Shown here: positions 1 to 10,353 of the stretch, in pieces
Layout of the letters: every line of letters starts with the position of its first letter
How positions within the stretch are numbered: position 1 is the stretch's first letter
NCBI GenBank assembly: GCA_013397935.1
Contig: VZRN01002233.1
Span: forward strand, 466,749-530,748
Reading direction: 5' to 3'
Source of the DNA: Dasyornis broadbenti
Lineage: Eukaryota > Chordata > Aves > Passeriformes > Dasyornithidae
Length of the DNA stretch: 64,000 bases
The notes under the pieces: generated by a model
Databases searched by the model: none
What the model saw: only the letters and a program-made list of their open reading frames with translations
What the model was told of the DNA's origin: nothing
Made by a program: the position numbers and the translations under genes

Positions 1-870
1 TCACTTAAGTGCTAAGTTTTGGCCCAAAGCAAAAGTTTCTCTGCAGTTTTATATCCACGTGTATAAAAATTCTGTCTGGGGGTGCTCTTGGCAGCTCCTG
101 AGGGCACACCAGGCAGGCCCAGGGTGCTCTTACATTCTGCTTTCCTCATGAACCCACAGATCCTTTCATTTCCAGGGTGATTCCAGCCAGGCAAAACTGG
201 GAAATGGTGAAGGGACCTTGCACGGGAAATGTTTGTTGTGCAGGTAACGCTCGGGAAGGGCCACACACGAAATTCCTCAGCAATTTCCCTGCAAGAGCAG
301 GGATTTGGGTCGGAAAACAGCAATTCATGGACTCCTTATCCGTGAGTGAGAGAAGCTGTTGTAGTAACATCGTTCTCCAGGCAAAGGGAAAGGCAGAGGC
401 CGGAGAAAATGAATGAATCAAGGAAGGAAAACGAGCAGGAAATGTCATCACATCCTCGCAGGGCCCAGCTGAGAACACGTCAGGAGCCGTGAGGAGCTTT
501 GGGGATTTCTTTGCTCATTTAAAGGACTCCTGCTCCTTTCAGCATCTCTGGCTAAGACAGGACAGACAAGAACTCGCTGCTGCAGCTGGATCAGCTTTGA
601 AAGGGAAATGAAGGAATTTCTGTATGATCTGAAATGGGAAACATGACAAAACCATCACTGTTCAAGCCGTGCTTTGAGGCTCCTTCCTATTTTAATATTT
701 CAAAGATAGTTTTAAAGTGTATTGTTTGAAATATACTTTAATTTTTAGGATATTTTAGTATTTTTAAGACTCAAGGAAATACAGTAGAATTCTCCTCCCA
801 GCATTCAAGGCCAGTCACGTACAGTAAATTTCCCTTCGCACCTAGGAGTATTCCTTAAAAACAGGCAAAA
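1..870. other. Intronic DNA without recognised features
   Basis: Mixed-composition sequence with an AT-rich patch at about 690-770. Two overlapping short open frames on opposite strands between 146 and 478 show no recognisable protein. I see no repeat family or gene here. Confidence 0.5.
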
Positions 871-1044
871 TTAAAAAAAAAAGCAAACAACCAAAAAAAC
901 CACAAAACAAAACATAAAACCAAAACCAACCAACCAAAAAAAAAAAAAAAACAACCAAAAACCAACAAAACAACACAACAAAAAAACCCAAAACAAAACA
1001 AAAAAAACCACCCCAAAACAAAAACCCCAAACAAACAAAAAAAA
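871..1044. repeat. A/C-only low-complexity tract
   Basis: About 160 nearly consecutive bases on the plus strand are only A and C (blocks of CAAAA, CCAAAA and CAACC), with a single T and no G. The transcribed PRDM16 RNA would carry this as a U/G-only stretch. The open frames across it are Phe/Leu/Val/Gly/Trp-rich artefacts. It is probably a decayed (CAAAA)n-type simple repeat. Confidence 0.85.
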
Positions 1045-4000
1045 TCCCAACATGGTAAAATTTAAATCTTCAGTTTTGGGGGAACAGGGAGATTTGATTG
1101 CTGTGAACCAGTGACACTTTAAAGGCTGTTCAAAACCCAGCAGTTTTCCCTGGCCCAGATGTGGAGCCAGAATTCTGCTGCATCCTCAGCTGCTGGCTTC
1201 CATTTTTTCCCAAGGTGTTTGTCTTCCATGGGGCAGCCTCTCTCTTCCCCCCCAAGTAGGAAATGAAAGCACTTTTTTATTTTCCCGATGTAAAGGAGCA
1301 GCCTGGCTCTGACACTTCAGCTGAGAAAACTCTTTGTGCTTCAGCAAATAACCTCTCTTAAAAAATAAATTAAAATATAAATTAAAACAAACTGCATTAA
1401 TCAGCGGTATTTACCCTGTGAAGCAAACTGAGCTAAAATCATGATCACTTCCAAATCTCCTACAATTCAGACTCTGAATTTCCCTCCAGGATGAGATTCC
1501 TATCCTCCTCTCAATTAGGAAAATTAACAGCGCCATGATAAACACCATTATTTACCTGAAGCGATAGAAATCATTATATAATTATTTTATTTTCATTTTC
1601 TGCAGGTCCCGGAGGCCATGAAGCCCAAAGACGCCGTGATTTATTCGGGGTGCTCGTGGTGCTGTGTTCTGTGTCAGCAGGCAGGGGAGCAGTGGCATCA
1701 GGAGAAATGAAAACCCTGTCACACTCCGTGACCACAAGGCTTCCGGTGGGGTGGTGTCTTTTAAGGCACAAAATCAAAGGTGCAGTGACACGATCAGCAC
1801 GGCAGCGTCAGGGAGTGAGGGAAAGCACCCAACAGGTCCTCACTGAATCATCCCTGGGAGGGGCTGGGGCCCAGGATTGACACATCTTATTTATTTTTAC
1901 GAGATGAGCATGAATCACTCGCTGCCGTCGCCGTGTCCAAAGAGCCCTTGAACGAGAGGTGTGGTTTAATTCAAAGGGTATTTTTTAGAACATATCCCAC
2001 AAAGCAAAGCCAGATACGAAGCTGTGCTGCAGATAAGGCAGGACACGTGTTCAGGCCATCCCAGCCCAGCCCTCCTGTCTGCCTCCAAGGAAAACTGCCT
2101 ATAATAAAGGTTATTATGCAGCCTTTCTCAAGGTATGGCAGATAAAACTCAGCTTTCTGCATTCCCATGGGTGTTTTGGGTTATTAATGAGTGAAGCTGA
2201 AAGCTTCAGCAACACCAGGCCTGGAGTGAGGAGCTCAGATGGAAACGGGGCTGGCCCTACCTCCAAACACAAACTGAATTTCCTGGGGATTTTGAGGGCC
2301 AATTCACTGCTCTGTTTCATTTTCATTTTCACAAACCTGCCCTTACTGGAGTTTGAAAAGAGAAGGCTCTTTCTGCATTGGTAATCCATGAATAGAAGGG
2401 ATCCATTTTCAAAAAGCCCTTAAGAGCACATTTTCCAACCCCCAAAATGTTGTTTGATTTGGTTTATTTTAATGCTGAAGTCAGAAGGAACAGACATGAA
2501 TTATGAAGCACGTTGTCCTGTTACAACAACACAATCAGCATTTTCCAGCAAAGCTGAGATGGGGCTGAGGAATGGCCACTTTGCAGCCAACGCCACTGCC
2601 AGTGACACTCCCAGCTTAGTCAAGGCCCGACGATAAATTTCCTGTGATGAAGGGCAAGAACTTCTGGTGCCAAAGGCAGAGACACTGTTCAAATTGAGGA
2701 ACTGATGACTACTGAAAACAAACAAACGACAAAAAGACCAGGTTTTCAGAATTTGAGAAGTGGGCGAAAGTGGGATTATCAAGGCTAGAAGCCACAGGAG
2801 ATGAACTGAGAAACACGAATAGAGAAGAGGTTGGGTGTGAAGCACAGGTATCATTCCTGAAGTAAATCCCTAATAGGAGAGAAAATTCAAATGTAAGATA
2901 TCCAGATTGGCCATAACAAGGAGTTGGGTGGAAGTCTTACACCTGCATTCAACCCCAAGTCACTGCAAGTCAAAACTACAAATTCCAGAGAAATACTGAC
3001 CAAAAAAAAAAAAAAAAAGACAAACTGCAGAAGGAATATTCCTCATGGTCCTACAAATCCCAGATTTGTTAAATTTATCACCACTGAAAGAAACAGCACA
3101 TGGAAGTAAAACCCAACAAGTTACTGGGTGACAAAAACTCCTCCCTTTTTTCTCTCACTACCCGTTCCCTGCCTGCTCAGTTTCATGAGCAGAGGGTGGA
3201 AACATCCCAAGTTACAATTTCCCCATTTGCCATCGGGTAGAGCTGCCTAGAACGTCTCCTCAGGGTTTTCCCAGCCTCCCACTCCAAGGGAACAGCTCAG
3301 AAACCATCACAGCAGACAATATTTACTCCGTGAATTCCTGCTCAGCACATGAAGGGACTCACGGATGCTGCTCCCAAATGAAATTCTGAAGGCGCTGACT
3401 GGGAACAGGTCCCTGAACTGTCTTGAAACACTCTGGGAAATGGGGAGCTTCAAGAGGTGTCTGCGAGGACAAGCAGAGAGTGTTGGGGTGGGCTTGGGGA
3501 CACCTGAGGGAGGACAAAGCCCTTCCTCTGAGGTGTGAAATGGCCCTGCCAGGGCAGGGGACAAAGGAACCGCTGGAACGGGAGAAGTGCCCCGGACAGG
3601 GAAAGTTTGCTCAATTACACCGCAAAACCAAACAGCATCACAAAGTCAACGGGAATTGATAAGTACGGCTCCTATCAGCACTCAGAGCAGCGGGGATGTG
3701 GGGAACCTTTCTGAAAATCATGCGTGTAAATATCAACTTCTATCAGGAATATAAAGCACAAGGACAACGTTTTGCCAAGGTCATAGAAGAAAAGAAAGAT
3801 TTGCACTACTCGACTTGGATCTGACTTCTACCAGCCAGGGAGGATTGCACTTTGTTCCTGAAAGTCGGTGTTAAAATAAAGTAACAAACAAAAATATAAA
3901 TGGAAACAACAAATGCCACCTATCAATAATTGGTTCAGAAAAAGAGGATTAATCTTTCACATTGCAGCCTACAAATAATTAATACTGCATATTCCTAGAG

Positions 4001-5690
4001 GAAAATTTTCCTTATTTTCAGAGATACTGTGCAGTGATCAGTACCTCCCTCAGGAATCTGAAGCTGCTTTACAGCTACAACGTCCCTCAACCAGACCATG
4101 TAGTGCCAGGATTTTTCCCCCCCCACAAAACCCCACTTGTTGATGCTCATGCAGTAATACCAATCAAATATTCTGCAATGATATTCACAATAGAAGCCAA
4201 CACCAAGAGGAGCTTCTGAGGAATGTCATTGGAGGGGAGAGAGGGAATCAAAACTCTGCTGAATTCCCCTCTTTTCCCTGCACAGGATAGAAGGAAAAGG
4301 AAACTCTCGACTCAGTCATTCAAGCAAACTCTGATTTTAGCTCTTCAGACACTTCCTACAGCAGAGCAACAGAACACAATTGAGTTTGGTTCTTAAAACA
4401 AGAAATTTTTGCTGTTTTCTGCACTTTGGACACATTGAAAAAGTAAACAAAACAAAAACATCTGGACCTACTTCTCTGGGCTTCACTGTGTCTCGCTGCT
4501 CACTGATTTTTGACATCGCAGTCAGGAGTGCAAATATAATCAGAGACAATTTGAACTGTTAATGCTGAAGTCTGGCCTTTGTGACCCGGGTTTCTAAGAA
4601 AACAGAGTTCTGTGACTGCCCTGCTGCCTTCTCCCTGGGAAAACCTTACAGTTCCAGCCCCCAGCTGCTTCCCACCCTGCAAATCCTCCAGGATTTTGTG
4701 AACCACTTCAGTTCAGTTTGTGAAGCCAGTGGTGGCTGATGGATGAATCAGGGCAAGTCACTGCTTCACCCACGGAAAATGAAGGAAAATTCAGCTCCTT
4801 TTTTTTTTTTTTTTTTTTAGGGACAGNGACAGGCCTCGTCCACCCAACAGCAAAATCCTGCCAGGAAACCTCTCTGCCCTCACTGCCCCAGACACAGCCT
4901 CTTCCTCAGGACAAGAGCCAGCAGCTCCCATGGCAGCAAGGGGTGGGCATCAGGGCTAGAGACAAGGAATTATAGATTGTATAATGGACACTGGGTGTGC
5001 TGGGATGGGCCCGTGTGCACCGGGCAGGAATCCCAGGCTACATTTCACTGCTCACAGAATATTTCAGGATAATTAGAGATCCGTATATTCTCCAATCAAG
5101 AATATAGGAGCAGAAGAGGCTAAGATGATTTCTGGGACAAGGCCAGAAAAGCAGGGAGAAAGATGGGAAGCTGTGGGGCAGCTTTTCCTGCTGAAGGCTG
5201 GGTTTTGTTCGGCTCTTGGGGGAAAATGACTTTCACATTTCTCCATCTCTGCTGCGGCACAAGAACTCGAGAACATCGGGGCTGTTAATGGGTACATGCT
5301 ATTTCTCCCTGCCCAGTTAATAATGCCTGCACCACCGACACGGGCTGGGAGTCAAAGGTAACAGCCCCAACCACCAAACATGATGCGATTAATCCCATTC
5401 CCTCCACGCGACAACTCCCGAACACCATTTGGAAATGACAAGTGACCCGACATCATTCAAAAACAGCCTTCCAAAACGGTGCTGGAGCAGTTTCTGTGGC
5501 CCAGGAAGTGAACTTTAAAAGGGGTTTCTGCTGATTTTAAATCCTGCAGGTAACCAGGGTGCTAAATGAGGCAGGGAAACACGGCAGCAGCAAAGTCACC
5601 ACCTCTGTCCCCAGGCCACCAGGCCTCAGTCCAGCTCCACGAACACTTGGCAGAGAAGACAAAGGAACGTGGTGCCCACATTCCGCACGC
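1045..5690. other. Intronic DNA, mostly featureless
   Basis: It contains a 17-base A run at 3002-3018 and a 20-base T run at 4799-4818, with an ambiguous base at 4827 nine bases after the T run. Open frames here are all under 120 codons and unlike known proteins. A modest motif-bearing patch lies at 5310-5420 (AGTTAATAATG, GCGATTAATCCC), but it is too weak to call. Confidence 0.5.
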
Positions 5691-5697
5691 TTACCTC
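5689..5697 (-). other. PRDM16: Splice donor of PRDM16 exon 2
   Basis: On the minus strand the final Glu codon GAG is followed directly by GTAAGC, a near-consensus 5' splice site. Cutting here leaves the reading frame in phase 0. Residues after FGWE in the open frame (VSVRNVG...) are intron read-through and not protein. Confidence 0.9.
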
Positions 5698-6044
5698 CCA
5701 TCCAAAGTTTGTTTCCTTTAATGTGCTCCTCTGTACTGCCATATAGGGTCCAAATCTTTCCCCAACTTCAATCTTCTTTTTGGCCCAAATCCCTAGCCCT
5801 GCCCCTGGGATCGAAGATTCTCTGAGTTCAAAATCTGGTGGGATTGGAATGTCATCAGGAATGTAGACGGGAGCTTCATAGGGTGAGCCCTCCTTGGGAG
5901 TGAAGTCCTCACTGGTGGGAAAGGGTGACGGAGGTCCCACAGGGATGGGGGACATTATACTGTCCTCAGTTTCCTCCTCTGCGCTTTCGCCAGCAAGGAG
6001 ATCGGGGTCGGTCTCGTACATATTATTTACAATCTCGCTGTCAC
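5695..6044 (-). CDS. PRDM16: PRDM16 second coding exon (internal exon, partial gene)
   Basis: This is one internal exon of the zinc-finger transcription regulator PRDM16, a nuclear factor known for roles in brown fat, heart, craniofacial, neural and haematopoietic stem cell programmes and reported to have H3K9 methyltransferase activity. The exon opens at 6044 with the last two bases of a split Gly codon (phase 1), continues for 116 full codons, and ends in frame with FGWE at 5695. It shows an acidic region (SAEEETEDS), a Pro/Ser linker (MSPIPVGPPSPFPTSEDF), the block TPKEGSPYEAPVYIPDDIPI, and then the start of the PR/SET-like domain (FELRESSIPGAGLGIWAKKK). The zinc fingers lie in exons outside the window. 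The paralogue MECOM shares the PR start. The VNNMYE and MSPIPVG segments and the KETNFGWE ending fit PRDM16, whereas IEVGERFGPY is closer to MECOM as I remember it. The frame stays open into both introns, but the splice signals define the limits. From memory, the human second coding exon has the same 350-nt length and phases. Confidence 0.93.
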
Positions 6045-6062
6045 CTAAAAGGGGAAACAGCA
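6045..6062 (-). other. PRDM16: Splice acceptor of PRDM16 exon 2
   Basis: Read on the minus strand, the sequence just before the exon is a pyrimidine-rich tract (CTGTTTCCCCTTTTAG) ending in AG at 6046-6045. The exon starts GTGACAGCGAG. The reading frame needs a phase 1 entry, which this site supplies. The acceptor is strong and unambiguous. Confidence 0.9.
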
Positions 6063-6561
6063 GAACAAAACACACTGAGACACTCGCGTGAACATTGGTT
6101 AATCTCTCCCTGGGACAGTTTCACTAAGCCGAGCTCGCACGCTTCGAAAGGATGAAAACCTCCCTCGAGGAACTCAGGTGGAGCTGAGGTCAGGACACTG
6201 ATACTCATGGGGTGCTGCAGAAGGGTGGGGTGAGGCTCACTGCAGCCTGGAATGTTCTATGGGATCAGGGGTGCTCTGCTGTTGGTGTTTCAGTTTTGGA
6301 AAGAGGGAACAAAACACAGAAGAGGTGCTCGAGGTTCCCTTTAACCACTTCTTGATTTAACTGGCTCAGTAAATTTTGTAAAGGGGAAAATAAAAAACCG
6401 AACCCAGAAAGAAATTCAGGTAAAATCCAAGTTTGGCAAGAAGTGTTTGCGTGGTGTTTGGGGGTCCTGCTCAGGTCCCACAACAGCAGCTGTGGCTGGG
6501 ACCTCCCAGCTGCACCTCAGCCCTGCGCCTGTGTAGGTGGAACAAGAGCAGCACTGGTTGT

Positions 6562-6835
6562 AATCACAGAGTCCTGGGATGGTTTGGGTTGTGAAGGGAC
6601 CTTAAAGCCCACCCAGTGCCACCCCTGCCATGGGCAGGGACACCTTCCACTGTGCCAGGCTGCTCCAAGCCCTGTCCAGCCTGGCCTTGGACACTCCCAG
6701 GGATCCAGGGGCAGCCCCAGCTTCTCTGGGAACCTGTGCCAGGGCCTCCCCACCCTCACAGGGAAGGATTCCTTCCTAACCTCAAATCCAGCCCTTCTCT
6801 CTGTTAGTTTGAAGCCAATTCCCCCTTGTCCCTGA
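6562..6835 (-). mobile_element. CR1 LINE fragment (3' end)
   Basis: Read on the minus strand, this is the 3' part of an avian CR1 retrotransposon. The plus strand starts with AATCACAGAGTCCTGGGATGG, the reverse complement of the CR1 tail, and runs through the diagnostic CCATGGGCAGGGACACCTTC, CTCCAAGCCCTGTCC and GGGATCCAGGGGCAGCC blocks. It is truncated before the reverse transcriptase region. It is in the same orientation as PRDM16, in intron 1 about 500 bases upstream of the exon. Confidence 0.9.
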
Positions 6836-8199
6836 GTGAAAACCTTGGACACACCTAGGGCAATAAAGTTTGGGGATTTTTCCAAGAGGAGTCAATTGCT
6901 AAGCAAGGACATTCATATGGAATGAAAACGGAGCTTTCTCATCCAAAAAGGAACAGACAGGGTGGTGGTAGGGGAGCAAAACATGAAGGGGAAAAGGAAA
7001 ACACATTTGTCACCCAACACAAGTAGCTGGAGTATTTTTGGGAGCAGATTTGCTGTGTCTCCACGAGCCGTGAGGCAGCAGGAGCGTGCTCCCGGGGCTC
7101 AGCAGCTCCCACTGGGATCACAAACCCAACAACCACTGCTCTGTGGGTGCTGCGGGGCCAGGGGGGCTCACAGGGGCACATTTAATGCCACCATGGGGGA
7201 GCCGCACCCCACAAAAGTGACAGCTTTCACTGGCTCCCAACGAGGAGCCATCGGGGGAGAATAGCTGGAAAAGCACGGCTCCACTTGAGGTATTTATAAT
7301 TCATCTCTTCCCTAACCTCAGAATGCACCTTCTGTCTGCGAGACACATCTCCCCCTCTATTTCTTTTTTTCATGCCTAATAAAGATTTTCCTGAGTTCAT
7401 GCCTAAGGTGGCAGACTCGACTAAGGAGGAGGATTTGGATTCCTCTGCCAACATTTTTTTGCTCCAGCTTTTGGAGGAAAACAGGGAGCTGCCTGCTGCA
7501 GTTGACATGGGTTTCCTCTGCTAGAAAGTGCAGCCCTCCCTACTCAAACATGTCACCAGAACCAAGCTTTCATGAACATGAGATACTCCATCATCCTGAA
7601 AATATTTGTGGTTGCAGTAAATGTTTTCTCGCCCAGTATTAGCAAGTCAAATCATTTTCTGCTCTATGATTAGCCTCTTTTGCACTTAAGGAACAGGAAT
7701 TCCAACTGAGTTGAAGAGCAAAACTGGGTTTATTGGAGCACAACCTGTGAAAATTTCCAGAGGATGCAAGTAAAGTATAAAGATACCTCACTACCGAACA
7801 GTGTGCGATAATTTAATTTCTTCTGTGGGACAATCAGGGAAGTTCTGATTAAATTTTAATTTACGGTGAAACTGATCCCACATCTGACTGACCTCATATT
7901 TCAAGAGAAATCACCAGACATGGGTAAATCTGTCTTTTTAGATGTTAAACAACCAGGGGCTGGCAACAGGCATGACATGACAGTGAAACAGAGCAAATTC
8001 AGGTAATGATATGTCTGATACCGGAGATTCCAGGGGGCACCTGTGGGAGCAGAATCCCAGCCAGGCAGATGTTGGGTTTCTCAGTGCAACCCAGAGCTGA
8101 GACCAATAAATTGTGCCCAGCATTTACAGCCAGAGCTGTCAGGGAAAATCCAAGCTCTGCCCAAAGCTGTCGCTTTTTTTGCGCACTGCCAGGTGGATT
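6836..8199. other. Intronic DNA without recognised features
   Basis: Unique sequence between two CR1 copies. Short open frames (up to 100 codons) resemble nothing I recognise. There is an AT-rich portion at about 7620-7910. Confidence 0.5.
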
Positions 8200-8577
8200 T
8201 CACAGAATCCCAGAATCACTGAGGTTGGAAAAGCCCTCCAGGACCATCGAGTCCAAACAGTGCCTGATCCCCACCTTGTCCCCAGCCCAGAGCACTGAGT
8301 GCCACGTCCAGGCCTTCCTTGGGCCCCTCCAGGGATGGGCACTCCAAACCTCCCCTGGCAGCCCCTGCCAAGGCCTGAGCACCCTTTCCATGGAGAAATT
8401 CCTGCTGATGTCCAACCCGAGCCTCCCCTGGCACAGCCTGAGGCCGTTCCCTCTCCTCCTGTCCCTGTTCCCTGGGAGCAGAGCCCGACCCCGCCCTTCC
8501 TGCACCCTCCTGTCAGGAGCTGTGGCGAAAAAAGCTGCCCCCTGAGCCTCCTCTTCTCCAGGCTGAGCCCCCCCAGC
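8200..8577 (-). mobile_element. CR1 LINE fragment, subfamily A of this window
   Basis: The plus strand begins CACAGAATCCCAGAATCACT and GAGGTTGGAAAAGCCCTCCA, the reverse complement of a CR1 3' end. It continues through a body ending near CTCTTCTCCAGGCTGAG. It shares roughly 90 percent identity by eye with the copy at 20194-20445, so both belong to the same subfamily. Open frames of 169-179 codons here lie in non-coding CR1 3' sequence and are not genes. Confidence 0.9.
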
Positions 8578-8999
8578 TACAGCACCCATGTGAGGGAGCT
8601 GATCTGCTCCACAGCTCGTGTTTATTCCGGGGATTTGGGGCAAACCCAGCAGCTGGGGTTCAGTTTTGATTATTCTTTGGAATCTTCCTGATTGCCCCCA
8701 CTGCACCACTTCTCACCCTCAGGGCTCCTCTCAGCTTTACTCCAAATATTACGCAACCGGTTAAAAATAAGAAATACGTTTTAAAAAAGCAGAGAACATC
8801 TCGTTTTCCAGGAACAACCCCCGGCTCCGCTGAGCTCCGTCCCAAGTCAGCCACGGAGAGCTGGACGTGGGCCGCGGCCACGCCGTGGTGACAACCGTGC
8901 TGTCCTACATCTGCCCCTCCACAAGGGTCTCGGTGCTCTGGAATGCCTGCCTGGGAGGAAAGCAGCACAGAAATACAACTTGACCTTATTGTTATTGTC

Positions 9000-9215
9000 A
9001 TGAAACTAAAATTAGTCCCTCAAAGCTCCCCAGCGGAATGACTCGATAAAAAGGCTCATTGAAAGGTTGTTTCCACAGATAATCAGATATGGGCAGACGC
9101 TGAAAATCTGTGTGACACCAATGAGGGGCTGGCAACAATGAGAGGGATGGATTCGTGGTGGTGAGAGACCTCATGAATAATCTATTTAGCAGCTGTAATG
9201 AAAGGGAAAGCAAGG
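9000..9215. other. Candidate conserved non-coding element (unverified)
   Basis: This is a non-repetitive, balanced-composition block with clustered developmental-type motifs, including CAGATAATCAGATAT and CATGAATAATCTATTTAGCAG. It has no coding potential. The call rests on texture only, so confidence is low. Confidence 0.25.
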
Positions 9216-9339
9216 CTGGTGTTAAAGGAAATGGTGGTAGGCAAAATCATGTGTTGGGTTTTGGGGTGGGTTTCTTGTATTTGGGTTTTAATATATTTGT
9301 TGTTATTTTTATTATCACTGTTGTCATGTTTCCTGTTTT

Positions 9340-9374
9340 AATTATTATTATTATTGTTGGTGTTGTTGTTGTTA
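9340..9374. repeat. (ATT)n / (GTT)n microsatellite
   Basis: ATT trinucleotides change into GTT trinucleotides. The tract sits in a T/G-rich low-complexity region beginning about 9255. Confidence 0.85.
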
Positions 9375-9919
9375 AGTATCTAATTCTGCTATGGAAATAC
9401 CCAATTATCTGAAATGACTGAGCATTTTTAACACTCACAGATTGCAAAGAGCTTCTTTGACTTCTTCACTGGGAACACTGACAGCACATCCCATGAATTA
9501 ATTTCTGTTGGGCAGGAAGTGCCTGGTCACCAACACAGTCATGAGTTCCACTGACCTGGGCTGGCTAATTCAACATTTGTGTGAAACTCAGGTATTTTTT
9601 TCTTTTCTAAGCAAGGAGGAGAATGACAGGCACTCATTGAACTCACACTTTGCCCCTGAACCTGGAGCCTCAGGCCCAAGGGAAATACTGGAGAAGAAGA
9701 GTAGAAAATACAAATATTCACCGAGAATTTTGACTTTGTAGCTAAGAACGGAACCACACAGGGACAGCCCAACAGGTGCTCTTTCCTTAGGGATTAACTG
9801 GTTGTTGGAAGGGGTTTTTCCATCATTATCCAAACTTTGCAGCTCATTCCTAGCTGTGAGTTTAGAATCACATCTGAGTATTAAAACCTCAGTGCTGTCT
9901 GCAACTGCCTGTTATGTGG

Positions 9920-9962
9920 TTATTATAATACATAATAATGATATAATAATAGAAAATATTAT
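9920..9962. repeat. AT-rich (ATAATA)n-like low complexity
   Basis: A run of TATAATA/ATAATAATG-type units forms an imperfect A/T simple sequence with no further structure. Confidence 0.6.
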
Positions 9963-10286
9963 CAGGAAAATATTCATTAGGCCAGGATTTCCCTGGGATT
10001 TGTTTCCATATTTTGTCTCTACAGGAAGAGCAGTGGGGTGGCCTCAAACACCTTTTCCAACCCAAAGGGGGACATCACCCCCACCTCTACAACCCGGTGG
10101 ATGTCCTGAGGTTCCGGCCCTGCGCAATTTTCCTTGAGGAACCTTCCCCAGGGAAGAAAAACCAATCAAACCAAACAATTCCTGATCTAACGCCTGGTGA
10201 GAAAGAAGGCAGGGAATATTTGAGCACTTTGAGCAATATCTTGAGGGGCGTTGAGCAGCCGGCTCTAGTGGGAGCCGCTCACGGCA

Positions 10287-10353
10287 GTGAGGTTGGAATT
10301 GGTTGATTTTAAGGTCACTCCAACCCAAATCAGTCCATAATTCCATGATTCTT
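10287..10353 (+). mobile_element. Short CR1 3'-end fragment
   Basis: GAGGTTGGAATTGGTTGATT, AAGGTCACTCCAACCCAAAT and ATTCCATGATTC match the last about 60 bases of CR1 in sense orientation. Only the tail remains or is recognisable, so the 5' limit is uncertain. It is antisense to PRDM16. Confidence 0.65.

Larger units (their letters stand above)
1..5694 (-). other. PRDM16: PRDM16 intron 2 (proximal part)
   Basis: The gene runs right to left, so everything left of the exon donor is intron 2, which continues past the window edge. No second exon with a matching PR-domain continuation and splice sites was seen. The segment holds an A/C-only low-complexity tract, two homopolymer runs and one ambiguous base, and otherwise has unique mixed-composition DNA. 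No CR1 copy is recognisable here. Confidence 0.85.

Noticed and set aside
2700..2720. TGATGA followed by CTGA as a possible C/D-box snoRNA
   Set aside because: The two boxes are only a few bases apart, far too close for a guide region, and there is no terminal stem.
5695..6044. Assignment of the exon to MECOM (MDS1-EVI1) instead of PRDM16
   Set aside because: The IEVGE/FGPY residues resemble MECOM, but the VNNMYE start, MSPIPVG linker, SEDFTPKEGSPYEAPVYIP block and KETNFGWE end fit PRDM16 better.
5626..6075. The full 149-codon frame as a complete protein
   Set aside because: The first 10 residues and those after FGWE are intron read-through. Splice sites at 6045 and 5694 bound the real exon.
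10003..10100. TTTTCCAACCCAAAG as another CR1 3' end
   Set aside because: Only this short core matches, without the preceding CR1 body or following ATTCTATG-like tail.
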